Shown here piece after piece: positions 7,972-16,361 of a stretch of DNA of 23,848 nt. The position numbers and the translations under genes are program-made. The DNA is from DUUS01 sp964416365 (lineage in GTDB: Bacteria > Bacillota_I > Bacilli_A > RF39 > UBA660), in the NCBI GenBank assembly GCA_964416365.1, contig CAYQDO010000013.1, positions 1-23,848 on the forward strand, given 5' to 3'. Each line of letters opens with the position of its first letter. Within the stretch, counting starts at the first letter, position 1. The notes under the pieces were generated by a model. That model was not told the DNA's origin. It worked only from the letters and a program-made list of their open reading frames with translations, and ran no database searches.

Positions 7972-7979
7972 GTGTTTTA

Positions 7980-8008
7980 TTGACTTTTTACAAATTATAA
8001 TATAAAAT
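7980..8008 (+). promoter_or_regulatory. Predicted sigma-A promoter of the single-gene pilin unit
   Basis: TTGACT (7980-7985, 5 of 6 consensus) and TAAAAT (8003-8008) are separated by exactly 17 nt, 26 nt upstream of the start codon. It is the strongest -35 box in the window, fitting high expression of the gene that follows. Confidence 0.75.
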
Positions 8009-8034
8009 TTAAATAGATGTGAGGAGAGGTTTAG

Positions 8035-8412
8035 ATGAGTAATTTAATAATTTCAGCTGTTAATGTTGGAGAGTTTTGTACTAAAGCATCAGAGGTTTTA
8101 CAATTTGCAGGATGGGCTTTAACATTTTTTAAAGTAGCAATTCCTATATTAATTGTTGTATTAGGAATGCTTGATTTTGGTAAAGCTGTAGTTGCAAAAG
8201 AAGACGATGAAATTAAAAAACAAACAAAGAAATTGGTATACCGTGCTGTTGCAGGTATAATTATCTTCTTTATACCATCAATTGTATTGTGGTTATTTAG
8301 TGTTGTTGGAGATTATAGCGAAGCTGAAGAAAAAGCTGAATTCGATGTATGTAGTAAATGTATTTTAGTTCCTTGGGGAACAGAATGTAAGCAAGCTGTA
8401 GAATCTGAATAA
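8035..8412 (+). CDS. VirB2/TrbC-like subunit, probable major pilin-like protein
   Basis: A 125-aa protein with a GAGGAGAGG ribosome site. Two hydrophobic helices (about 22-46 and 70-92) flank a short charged loop with the pattern DDEIKKQTKK. The second helix contains IIIFFIPS and is followed by F-x-x-C-x2-C and a further C. The same helix-loop-helix-Cys pattern forms the C-terminal half of the protein at 5377-6120 and, more loosely, the protein at 8544-8957. There is no clear signal peptide, only a short amphipathic N-terminus with C15. Size and topology match VirB2/TrbC-type conjugative pilin proteins, and pilin-like proteins described from mycoplasma integrative elements are similar in layout. 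Its own strong promoter and terminator suggest it is made in excess as the main repeating subunit. Confidence 0.7.
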   Translation: MSNLIISAVNVGEFCTKASEVLQFAGWALTFFKVAIPILIVVLGMLDFGKAVVAKEDDEIKKQTKKLVYRAVAGIIIFFIPSIVLWLFSVVGDYSEAEEKAEFDVCSKCILVPWGTECKQAVESE

Positions 8413-8414
8413 AG

Positions 8415-8441
8415 AAACAACTAAAAAAGTTGTTTTTTTTT
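8415..8441 (+). terminator. Rho-independent terminator of the pilin-like gene
   Basis: AACAACT (8416-8422) pairs with AGTTGTT (8428-8434) around five A, extended by flanking A-T pairs, and the transcript ends in a run of T to 8441. It lies two bases after the stop codon and makes the pilin-like gene a separate unit. Confidence 0.85.
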
Positions 8442-8474
8442 GCGATATTTACTAAATTATTTATTCAAATAAAG

Positions 8475-8503
8475 TTGAAAAACATTACTTGTTCTGTTAT
8501 ACT
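8475..8503 (+). promoter_or_regulatory. Extended -10 promoter of the long T4SS operon
   Basis: TTGAAA (8475-8480) and TATACT (8498-8503) have a 17-nt spacer, and TGT (8495-8497) directly before the -10 makes an extended -10 element. It precedes the operon running to 22281. A short dyad, TTCAA-N6-TTGAA (8464-8479), overlaps the -35 and could be an operator, though in AT-rich DNA this is weak evidence. Confidence 0.75.
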
Positions 8504-8543
8504 TTTATATAGAGTTGTAAGTTTTTAGATTGAGGTTTTTAAT

Positions 8544-8957
8544 ATGAAACATTATAATAAATTTTTATTAATATTTTTAATATTATTAGTTTCATTTATT
8601 ATCGGAATAAAAGAAGTATATGCTGATACTGCTGAATATCAAAATAATTATTCAGTTGAATTTCTTGCTGATGATGATACTGTTTGCGAAAGTTTATTAG
8701 GTCCAACTTTTAAAAGAGATTTAGAACAAGTTTTTAAAATAATGTTGATAGCTGGTCCTTTAATAGTACTTGTTCTTACCACTACTGAATTTATTTCTGC
8801 AATCGTTAATAAAGATGATGATGCGATAAAAAAATGTGTTTCAAAATTAACTACAAGGCTGATTCTTATAGTGATTTTGTTCTTTTTGCCGATTCTTTTA
8901 AATTTACTTTTAAGCTTTTTAGATGATAAATATACGACTTGTATTGATGCTAGTTAG
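8544..8957 (+). CDS. Third VirB2-like two-helix membrane protein
   Basis: A 137-aa protein, first of the long operon, with a TTGAGG ribosome site. A signal peptide (1-27, ending VYA) is followed by an acidic stretch, C48 in TVCESLLGP, and two hydrophobic helices (about 63-88 and 106-126) joined by a charged loop with DDDAIKKCVSKL. The second helix has LFFLPILLN, comparable to the FF-x-P motif of the two related proteins at 5377-6120 and 8035-8412. It keeps Cys near the end (C133) but lacks the C-x2-C pair. It is the most divergent of the three and the only one co-transcribed with the VirB6/VirB4 genes, so it may be a machinery-associated subunit. Its VirB2-like assignment rests on topology and on resemblance to its paralogs. 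Confidence 0.65.
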   Translation: MKHYNKFLLIFLILLVSFIIGIKEVYADTAEYQNNYSVEFLADDDTVCESLLGPTFKRDLEQVFKIMLIAGPLIVLVLTTTEFISAIVNKDDDAIKKCVSKLTTRLILIVILFFLPILLNLLLSFLDDKYTTCIDAS

Positions 8958-8966
8958 GAGGGCAAT

Positions 8967-11096
8967 ATGATGAATTTATTTACAACAAGTGGAATCATAG
9001 GCGATGCTTTAACCAATACTTTTTATTCTATATTTTTAATTATCGATAGTATTGTTTATTGGTTTATATCAATATGTTATCAAGTTTTTGTCCTTATCAG
9101 TCAGGTAAATTTGTTTTCTGAATCTATTTTAAGAAATATTATAGATCGAGTTTTTACCATTTTAGGTGTCGTTATGTTATTTATTATGGCATATCAAATA
9201 ATTATTTTAATTATTGATACAGATAAAGCCAAAGGAGAAAATGGTGCTAAAAAGACAGTTGTTAAAATTATAACTTCCATTGTTTTAATTGTATTATTAC
9301 CAACCATATACAGGTACATGGGAGTGTTTCAAAATGATGTTCTAACTTCAAATGTCATTGGAAGAGTTGTAATGGGAGGTGGCACTACTACTGAAAGTAA
9401 TAATGATTATATTAAGAAAAGTGGCACAGAAATGGCTGTTATTATAGCTTCGGCATTCTTACATCCTATTAAAGATGGAGTCGAATATTCCTACATAGCT
9501 TGTTTAGAAGATGATGCCCCTTCTATTTGTACTAAATATAATGTAGCTTATGACGAAGCTATAGATAATAATGCCCCCGGAGAGTTTTTTATGAATTCAG
9601 ATTTGCAAGATTCATTAAAACTAAATTTTTTTGAATCAGTATCCAATACGGAAAGACAAATGAAATATATTCCTATTCTTAGTACAATAGCCGCTTTACT
9701 TGCAATTAAAATGATTATTGCATTTTCACTTGATATTGGTGTCAGGGTAGCTAAACTTGGCTTTTTACAAATTGTTGCTCCAATTCCAATTGCTTTAAAT
9801 ATTGGAGAAAGTCAATCTATTTTTCAAACAAAATGGTTTAAAAATTTAAAAGATACTTATTTAGATATTTTCATGAAATTAATTATTATTTACTTTTCAA
9901 TGTTTTCAATTACCATGGTTCCAAACGTGTTAGAAAATTTATGGCCAGATAATGGCGAATTCATAATCAAATTATTTGCAACTGTTATAGTTATTTTAGG
10001 TATTTTACAATTTGCCAAGGATGGGCCTAAATTAATTAAAGATTTATTCAATGTGGACCTAGACTTTAGTATTAAGAAAAGACTTAATGAAAATACCTAT
10101 GCTCAACGTGCTGCATCAGTTGTTGGTGGCGGACTATCAAGTGGTGTATCAAATTTTGTTAATAAATATCGTAGTCAACAAGATCCAAACAATAAGCACT
10201 CAGTAAAGAATTTCACTGCTGGTGTTGGTAAAGGGCTTGTTTCTGGTGTAGGTGGTTTATTTGGTGGCGGCGCTCGTGGCTGGAAACATAGTGATGGTAT
10301 AGATAATTGGAACAAAGTAGGAGCAGCATCTGATAAGGCGCGTAAACAATCTGACTATGTAAGAACAAACAACGAACGTCTAAAACAACGTGGTATAGAT
10401 AATAATTATACAGCATTTGGTGGCCACGCGGTCCCATTCTTTACTAGAGCAGCTGGAGCTGTTAATGAATTCGGAGAGGACTCAAAAAGTGCTATTCGTC
10501 AATGGGCAGTTGGAGATGCTAGTACTGAAAAATTGCAAGCAGCTCAACTGGGACATAATTCTTTCGAAAGTTTTACAGATAATATGACTAAACAAGATAG
10601 AATTTTAAAAGCTGTTAAACAAGGTAGAGATGATGCTTTAGCTAAACTGTATCAAGAAAACAGTGTAAACGAGGATATTTTAAAGTCCTTCCGTGATGCT
10701 AATAATGGTAAATATAATAATGTAGAAAATAAAGATATTTTAGCAAATAATAAGGAACAATTAGCTAAACATATTGAAACTTATTATAAGAAAATTATTA
10801 AAGATCGTACTATTTCTAGTTTTGAAAATAATCCAGAACAATACAAGGCTGAAGTTAATAAATTGGCTGTTAATCTTAAAAAGAGTTTCGCTAGCTTAGG
10901 TCAAGAAGTTACAAAAAATGCTTTGGAAAACAGATTTGCCAACTTTGACGATTTAATGTCAAAACTACAAAATATAAAGGCTAATGACTTTGCTGATACA
11001 TACGACAAGGTTATGGAAGTCAAGGGTGTTCTTAATGAACAAGTGAAAATTCAAAGCGCTAAGCTTTCAGAAGAAAAATCAAAAGAGAACAAATAA
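8967..11096 (+). CDS. VirB6/TrbL-like polytopic channel protein with long cytosolic tail
   Basis: A 709-aa protein with a GGAGG ribosome site overlapping the upstream stop. The first 350 residues contain about seven hydrophobic segments (near 17-47, 58-84, 98-121, 233-258, 265-280, 297-318 and 331-350), split by an extracytoplasmic loop of about 100 residues. This matches VirB6/TrbL-type inner-membrane channel components of type IV secretion. The region around FLQIVAPIPIALNI is the typical conserved centre in Gram-positive members. Residues 360-709 are hydrophilic: a Gly-rich stretch (about 390-440) and a charged, largely helical tail to the C-terminus. Such tails occur in Gram-positive VirB6 proteins and mycoplasma ICE transmembrane proteins. 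Its stop and the next start overlap as TAATG. Confidence 0.8.
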   Translation: MMNLFTTSGIIGDALTNTFYSIFLIIDSIVYWFISICYQVFVLISQVNLFSESILRNIIDRVFTILGVVMLFIMAYQIIILIIDTDKAKGENGAKKTVVKIITSIVLIVLLPTIYRYMGVFQNDVLTSNVIGRVVMGGGTTTESNNDYIKKSGTEMAVIIASAFLHPIKDGVEYSYIACLEDDAPSICTKYNVAYDEAIDNNAPGEFFMNSDLQDSLKLNFFESVSNTERQMKYIPILSTIAALLAIKMIIAFSLDIGVRVAKLGFLQIVAPIPIALNIGESQSIFQTKWFKNLKDTYLDIFMKLIIIYFSMFSITMVPNVLENLWPDNGEFIIKLFATVIVILGILQFAKDGPKLIKDLFNVDLDFSIKKRLNENTYAQRAASVVGGGLSSGVSNFVNKYRSQQDPNNKHSVKNFTAGVGKGLVSGVGGLFGGGARGWKHSDGIDNWNKVGAASDKARKQSDYVRTNNERLKQRGIDNNYTAFGGHAVPFFTRAAGAVNEFGEDSKSAIRQWAVGDASTEKLQAAQLGHNSFESFTDNMTKQDRILKAVKQGRDDALAKLYQENSVNEDILKSFRDANNGKYNNVENKDILANNKEQLAKHIETYYKKIIKDRTISSFENNPEQYKAEVNKLAVNLKKSFASLGQEVTKNALENRFANFDDLMSKLQNIKANDFADTYDKVMEVKGVLNEQVKIQSAKLSEEKSKENK

Positions 11097-11545
11097 TGGG
11101 AAAGGTTCATGATTACTTATATCAATCTCAAGTTACACCTTTGGCAGATTTCTGCACGGAATATATGAAATTATCTGAAATATATTGGGAAATGGCTGAT
11201 CAGGATAAACTTGAAAGAATTAATTTAGCCTCTGAAAAGGTATTGATTGATAAAGCTATGGGCGAAAAAGATTATGATTTAGTTAAATTATCTGACGAAC
11301 AGATTATAGCGTATTTTCACAAAGAAAAAATTAGAATATTTAAACAAATTCCTGAAGAGATGGCTTCTGTGATTACACAAAGAATTAATGATTTTGTTAA
11401 TAGAAACACCTTATATGCTAGAAAGTTACGTCTGATAATCCCTAGTGAAAATATTATGACAGCTCATCAATATTACTACAACTATGAACTAGTAAAACAA
11501 TTATTACCAACTTTTGAGAGTATGCTTTGGAGAAGTAAAAAATAA
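11096..11545 (+). CDS. Uncharacterised cytosolic protein between VirB6 and PrgI
   Basis: A 149-aa protein that I do not recognise. It has no signal peptide or membrane helix, is rich in charged residues, and is predicted largely helical by eye. Its start codon overlaps the VirB6-like stop by one base (TAATG), so translation is coupled. Its fixed place between the VirB6-like and PrgI/VirB3-like genes suggests a soluble partner of the membrane complex or of the VirB4 ATPase, perhaps an adaptor or chaperone, but nothing in its sequence shows this directly. It has a single Cys and no metal or nucleotide motif. Confidence 0.8.
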   Translation: MGKVHDYLYQSQVTPLADFCTEYMKLSEIYWEMADQDKLERINLASEKVLIDKAMGEKDYDLVKLSDEQIIAYFHKEKIRIFKQIPEEMASVITQRINDFVNRNTLYARKLRLIIPSENIMTAHQYYYNYELVKQLLPTFESMLWRSKK

Positions 11546-11557
11546 AGGAGGAATAAA

Positions 11558-11878
11558 ATGGGGAATAATTATTTAATACCGGCCAATTCAAAGAAATCAA
11601 TGCTTATATTAAGTTTTTTTAACCAAGTGGATTTAATTATTTTTGGAACAGGGGTGGGTTTGAGTTTGATTTTTATGTTAGCAATTAAAACTAGTGATTT
11701 ATCTACTTCTATTTTGATTTTACTACCGGCGTTAATTGCTTCGTTCTTGGTTATACCAATACCAAACCAACATAATATTCGAACTCTTATCGGAAATATA
11801 TATTCGTTCTTTGCTAAAAGAAGAACATATTATTGGAAAGGTTGGTGTAATAGTTATGTCGAAGACGACAAAAAGTAA
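11558..11878 (+). CDS. PrgI/VirB3-like membrane protein
   Basis: A 106-aa protein with a perfect AAAGGAGG ribosome site. It shows the PrgI pattern: a polar N-terminus with IPAN, F-x-N-x-x-D-L before the first helix (25-44), a second helix (50-67), then HN (72-73), a basic segment and an aromatic YYWKGW (91-96). PrgI is the Gram-positive counterpart of VirB3 and partners VirB4 at the membrane. The following gene starts inside its 3' end, 23 nt before the stop, as expected for coupled VirB3 and VirB4 synthesis. Confidence 0.85.
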   Translation: MGNNYLIPANSKKSMLILSFFNQVDLIIFGTGVGLSLIFMLAIKTSDLSTSILILLPALIASFLVIPIPNQHNIRTLIGNIYSFFAKRRTYYWKGWCNSYVEDDKK

Positions 11879-12419
11879 TTCAAAATTTACTGAAGATTGG
11901 TTACCTATAAAATCTATTCAAAACGGTATGATTGCTTTGGAAGGTAATTATTATGTGACTGGAGTTAAAGTTGAACCTAAAAATATTTTCATTTTAGATT
12001 TTCAAACTCAAAATAATATTATATTTAATTTAAGAAATTTTTATAATATTATAGACTATGAATTTTGGTTGATTGTGGCAGATCGTCCGGTAGATATTAA
12101 TTTATATTTATCTCAATTACAATTACAATATAATGAATCTCCCAATCAAACAATCCGCAAAATAATTGCTCAAGACATAGCTAAAGCCGAAATCTTCAGC
12201 TCTACTCAAGTAAATGCTGTTGATACAGAATATTTCATTTTATTTCGTGACAAGAAAACAGAAATTTTGCAAAAGCGAGTTTATAATATGATAAGTACTC
12301 TAGCTGGGGTAGGATTAACATCAAGCCAAGTAAGTGATGATGATTTGAAATTTTTATTACAAAATTTCTTAAACGGTGGAGTTACTAATGAATATGGGAC
12401 GGTGATGTCGGGTGTCTAA
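11856..12419 (+). CDS. VirB4 N-terminal domain protein (TrsD/TraD type), separate gene
   Basis: A 187-aa protein from the ATG at 11856; the frame is open further upstream, but that part lies inside the PrgI-like gene and lacks a ribosome site. The opening EDWLPIKSIQNGMIALEGNYY and the following pattern of strands and helices are typical of the non-catalytic N-terminal segment of Gram-positive VirB4/TraE proteins. In many Bacillota this segment is encoded separately, as in the TrsD/TraD family. It has no nucleotide-binding motif. It overlaps the PrgI-like gene by 23 nt and the ATPase gene by 8 nt, so the three are made together. Combined with the next gene it gives 783 residues, near the usual length of an intact Gram-positive VirB4. 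Confidence 0.8.
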   Translation: MSKTTKSNSKFTEDWLPIKSIQNGMIALEGNYYVTGVKVEPKNIFILDFQTQNNIIFNLRNFYNIIDYEFWLIVADRPVDINLYLSQLQLQYNESPNQTIRKIIAQDIAKAEIFSSTQVNAVDTEYFILFRDKKTEILQKRVYNMISTLAGVGLTSSQVSDDDLKFLLQNFLNGGVTNEYGTVMSGV

Positions 12420-14202
12420 TACATTTAAAAGTGAGATAGCCCCTAAGGGTATAAATTTCAATGTCAATGACTTTATGATTAGTGATAAATATGCAACTAT
12501 TTTAACAGTTATCAGCTTTCCTAAATTAATTCAACCTGGTTTTCTTGCCAATATTACTAATTTACCAGGAGCTAAAGTAGTCGTAAAACATATTCCAATC
12601 GATTTTTCGACAATGAGTCGAATGATTAATAAAGAAATAGCTGATTTAAAACAGAGATATCAAAATGAAAGAGAAAGAACAATTCAAGAAAGAATTCGTC
12701 AGGATTATGAATCATTAGAATCATTTGTTCAAATGTTAGCCGCAACGCAATCTAGAATCTTTGATTTTCAAATGCATATTATGATTACTGCAGATTCGAA
12801 AGAAGAATTGGAATCAAAGAAGATGCAAGTTCGTAATTATATAGATGCTATGGGCATGCGGGCAATTCCAATGATGTTTGAACAAGAAAAAGTCTTAAAA
12901 TCGATTTTACCGATTTTTCCAAAACAAGATATAGAAAAGAGAATAGGTACACCTATTCCAAGTCCTACTATTGCAGCTATGTATCCTTTTGTCTTTGATA
13001 GTATTAAAGATCCAGGATCATCTACTTTATTAGGTGTGGATTTTTCAGGCGGAGTTGTTTTATTTAATCAATTCTTATATCAAAACAAAAAAGAACATAA
13101 TCGCAATAATGCTAATCTGATTATTTTAGGTACTTCCGGAAGTGGTAAAAGTACGGCAGCAAAATTATTGCTTCGTTCTCATTTCCGTAATGGTTATAAA
13201 ATTATTGCTATTGATCCGGAAGCAGAGCTTTCTGAGATGACCCGTAATTTTGGGGGAGACTTTATCGATTTGGGTAAAGGTGGCCAGTTTGGTATGGTCA
13301 ATCCTCTAGAGGTAATTATTGATGCTGATGATGAAGAGTTAAAACAAGGATTAGGTTATACTGTTTTAACTAGAACTTTACAGAGTCTTAAAGCTTTCAT
13401 GAAATATTATTATCCATCTATTGAAGAAGATGTCTTAGCAATGTTTAGTGAAATAGTTTTAGATACTTATAAAAGATTTAATATTGATTTTAATACAGAT
13501 TTCAGTAATTTTACTTCAGAAGATTTTCCAATCTTCGATGATGTTTATTCAACAATTAAAGGCAAACTTTTATCAATGCCTGAAGCTACCAGAGAAAAAG
13601 ATGTTTTAGAGCGTTTGGAATTAAAAATTAGACCTCTGGTTAATGAACTTAAATATTATTTCAATGGACATACAACAATAGAAACAAAAAGTAATTTTGT
13701 AGTCTTTAATATTAAAGAGTTGATGAATAGTGATGAGAATATCCGTAATGCTTTATTCTTTAATATCTTGAAATATGCTTGGAGTTTATGTTTAGACTCG
13801 AGTATTAATACAGTTCTTTCTGTAGATGAAGCTCACGTTTTATTATCCAGTAGAAATGAATTGGGTGCTGAATTCTTAGCTCAAATTCAAAGAAGATCAA
13901 GAAAGTACAATACCGGAACTATCATTATTACACAACAACCAACTGACTTTGCAGCTCCTAATGTTATAACTCATGGTAAAGCTATCTTTGATAATGCTGC
14001 TTATTACTTAGTTATGGGACTAAAAAAACAAGCCGCAGAAGACTTATCAAAACTTATTGATTTAAATGAAAATGAAAAAGAAAGTATTAAAAGTTATAGT
14101 CAAGGAGAAGCACTATTTGTCTGTGGTTCAAGAAGAATGCGTATTAACGTTGTTCTTACTCAAGATGAATTAGATTCCTTTGGTTCAGGCGGAGGTTTAT
14201 AA
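12412..14202 (+). CDS. virB4: VirB4 family type IV secretion ATPase
   Basis: A 596-aa cytosolic ATPase energising substrate transfer and subunit handling at the base of the T4SS. The start is GTG, overlapping the preceding stop by 8 nt. The first 230 residues begin with APKGINF and include the region before the motor that is usual in VirB4/TraE proteins. Walker A is GTSGSGKS (240-247), Walker B is VLSVDEAH with D472 and E473, followed by a QRRSRKYNTGTIIITQQP region with the ITQQ motif. All catalytic residues needed for a RecA-like hexameric motor are present. The N-terminal 190 residues of typical family members are supplied by the preceding gene. Sits directly before the wall hydrolase gene. 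Confidence 0.95.
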   Translation: MSNTFKSEIAPKGINFNVNDFMISDKYATILTVISFPKLIQPGFLANITNLPGAKVVVKHIPIDFSTMSRMINKEIADLKQRYQNERERTIQERIRQDYESLESFVQMLAATQSRIFDFQMHIMITADSKEELESKKMQVRNYIDAMGMRAIPMMFEQEKVLKSILPIFPKQDIEKRIGTPIPSPTIAAMYPFVFDSIKDPGSSTLLGVDFSGGVVLFNQFLYQNKKEHNRNNANLIILGTSGSGKSTAAKLLLRSHFRNGYKIIAIDPEAELSEMTRNFGGDFIDLGKGGQFGMVNPLEVIIDADDEELKQGLGYTVLTRTLQSLKAFMKYYYPSIEEDVLAMFSEIVLDTYKRFNIDFNTDFSNFTSEDFPIFDDVYSTIKGKLLSMPEATREKDVLERLELKIRPLVNELKYYFNGHTTIETKSNFVVFNIKELMNSDENIRNALFFNILKYAWSLCLDSSINTVLSVDEAHVLLSSRNELGAEFLAQIQRRSRKYNTGTIIITQQPTDFAAPNVITHGKAIFDNAAYYLVMGLKKQAAEDLSKLIDLNENEKESIKSYSQGEALFVCGSRRMRINVVLTQDELDSFGSGGGL

Positions 14203-14225
14203 GATTATAATAGGCGGTGATTTGC

Positions 14226-16352
14226 ATGACAAATATTTTAAAGCAAATAAAAATGTTATTTAAAAAGAGAGTATTTATACTACTTTTCTTTTTAATAACT
14301 TTTTTTGTCTTTAATATTCATGCAAAGGCTGCTTATTTTAATTATGCTGATTTTGATTTTGATAAATTTGCTGAAGAAAACAAAGACTATTGGACAGGTG
14401 AATGTCGCAACGAAGTTAATGAAAAAAAAGAACAAAAGTGTATTGAATTGGTGTTATCTAAACAAAGGCAATACTATACCCGATTGTATAAATTGTTAAC
14501 TAAATATCAGAAAAAAGGATATTTTATTGATGACAATATTATCATAGCCACAACTTTTTATGACTTAACCCCAGATTATTTTATAGATAATAGTACAGCT
14601 TATAATATTGACCCAAACTTAAATTTGGATACGTATGATATAGATGCTGACGTTAAAAAAGATTATTTTGCAAATGAAACGGATACATTAGATTTGCTTA
14701 TTAGGAATATGTTTGGTTATTCTTCTAAATGTTATGGCCTGTATGGTGATCCAGTGCAAGAAAAGCAAGAAGACGGTTCTTATTATCCGAACTGTCCGGA
14801 TGGAGCTTATCCAAATGTTATTGATGGTAAGGAAGTTTGCGCTAGTGTTGCGGATTCAAAACCAGTCGGTTTTTGGGAATATATACTTCAGAATTCAGGC
14901 GCAAATGATTTTTTAGGCTTAAGTAATGAACAAAAGAAACATTGTGATGCTTTAGGTCCTTTATATCCAGAATCAACAACATATGTTGTGTCTGGTAAGG
15001 AATTATCTCCGCAAACTATCAAGAAATATTGGGAGTTCTTAGAAACTAGTGAATATTTTGATCGAAAAGTTCATCTTCGTCATTATTTTCAAAGTATTTT
15101 AAATGAAACTGGCCATAAAAGTATGAGTGAATTAAATGCAGATGAAAAAGAATTATATAAAGATGACTTAATTACTATACGTAAAAGCATTGTAGCAAAT
15201 ATTAAAAGCATATTAGCTTCCAGAGGTACCAAAGTAGATAATATGAATTTGCTTAATGTTTCCAATTCATTGTATTGGTGGCCAATTGGTGGATCCGAAA
15301 TTACTATTGATGGAAGCGGTAACCAGTTTGCCTTAGGTGAACCATCCAGTATAAAATTATCCAGTCTATTTGGTTATCGTTTGGATCCAGTATATAAAAT
15401 TCCAGATACTTTCCATCATGGAATAGATATTGGTGCACCACTTGAAACTAATATTATAGCTGTTCGTGATGGAAATGTAGTAGAAATCAATAATGATTGT
15501 GTTTCTTATGGTGATCTTGAGTGTGGTTCAAGATGGGGAAATTATATCATTGTTTCCCATGGTGATGGTAACTATAGTATATATGCTCATATTCATGAAA
15601 ATACCATAGTTGTCGGAGTTGGCGATAGTGTTAGACAAGGACAAGTAATAGCTAAAGTAGGTAGCAGCGGAAAATCTACCGATCCACATCTTCATTTTGA
15701 AATAAGAGTAGGAAGTACTAACAAAGAGTCAGCTGTAGATCCTTTAAATTATATTTCGGTAGAAAATCCTCGTCCTGTATCAAGCGTTAACAGTAGTTTT
15801 GAAGCTATGTTAGTTTGTTTGGAAAGTGCCGGACCTGATGATGGTGGAGCAAATTATGTAGTTTATAATGATGCTTATGGTGCAAATATTGAATATAAAA
15901 GACCAATAGGCAATAAGGGGACCTTAACGGTAGGTCCGGGAGTTACCTTAATATGGCAAAAAGATCGTTTTGCAAGATATGGTATTTTATATGATACTGA
16001 ATCTGATTCAGATTCTAATTATTATTTTGAAGGGGCTTTAATACCTAAAGATATTGTTGATAAAGTTTATTTTGATGTTATTACATCCAATTATGATAGT
16101 ATAAGATCTGTTTTAACTAAAAATGGCATTGCCTTGGGTCAACCCCAAATTGATGCTTTAGCCTTATTTATGTATAATGCGGGATCTATTAAAGATTTCG
16201 TGGAAATGTATAAAACATATGGTAATACTGACGGCTTATATGATAATTTCTTTGCTAAATATACAGCAGCCCTTGGAAGTTCTACAACATTAGCTGGAAG
16301 ACGATCAGCGGAATGGGAATTATTTCATAGTAGTCAGTACCGAACATGTTAG
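14226..16352 (+). CDS. Bifunctional peptidoglycan hydrolase: M23 endopeptidase plus GH24-like lysozyme
   Basis: A 708-aa exported wall hydrolase, functionally equivalent to VirB1. The ATG at 14226 is chosen because GGTGA (14216-14220) is its ribosome site; a GTG nine bases earlier overlaps that site. It has a signal peptide (about 1-35, ending AKA) and a 340-residue N-terminal region of unknown function with a small Cys cluster. The M23/LytM domain (about 375-515) carries H397 and D401 in HHGID and H488 and H490 in PHLHFE, all zinc and catalytic motifs intact. The C-terminal domain (about 525-708) resembles phage-type GH24 lysozymes: E533, D549, TVGPGVT in place of TIGYGHT, QIDALALFMYNAG, and AGRRSAEWELF. 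It would cut both peptide and glycan strands to let the apparatus cross the wall. Confidence 0.85.
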   Translation: MTNILKQIKMLFKKRVFILLFFLITFFVFNIHAKAAYFNYADFDFDKFAEENKDYWTGECRNEVNEKKEQKCIELVLSKQRQYYTRLYKLLTKYQKKGYFIDDNIIIATTFYDLTPDYFIDNSTAYNIDPNLNLDTYDIDADVKKDYFANETDTLDLLIRNMFGYSSKCYGLYGDPVQEKQEDGSYYPNCPDGAYPNVIDGKEVCASVADSKPVGFWEYILQNSGANDFLGLSNEQKKHCDALGPLYPESTTYVVSGKELSPQTIKKYWEFLETSEYFDRKVHLRHYFQSILNETGHKSMSELNADEKELYKDDLITIRKSIVANIKSILASRGTKVDNMNLLNVSNSLYWWPIGGSEITIDGSGNQFALGEPSSIKLSSLFGYRLDPVYKIPDTFHHGIDIGAPLETNIIAVRDGNVVEINNDCVSYGDLECGSRWGNYIIVSHGDGNYSIYAHIHENTIVVGVGDSVRQGQVIAKVGSSGKSTDPHLHFEIRVGSTNKESAVDPLNYISVENPRPVSSVNSSFEAMLVCLESAGPDDGGANYVVYNDAYGANIEYKRPIGNKGTLTVGPGVTLIWQKDRFARYGILYDTESDSDSNYYFEGALIPKDIVDKVYFDVITSNYDSIRSVLTKNGIALGQPQIDALALFMYNAGSIKDFVEMYKTYGNTDGLYDNFFAKYTAALGSSTTLAGRRSAEWELFHSSQYRTC

Positions 16353-16361
16353 GAGGATTTT

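Noticed and set aside
7964..7978. Weak hairpin AAAAC/GTTTT after the CpaE-like gene
   Set aside because: Five AT-rich pairs and no T tract; too weak to call a terminator.
11736..11855. Forty-codon N-terminal extension of the VirB4 N-domain gene
   Set aside because: It lies within the PrgI-like gene, has no ribosome site, and the conserved region begins after the ATG at 11856.
14217..14225. GTG start for the M23/GH24 protein
   Set aside because: It overlaps the ribosome binding sequence that serves the ATG at 14226.
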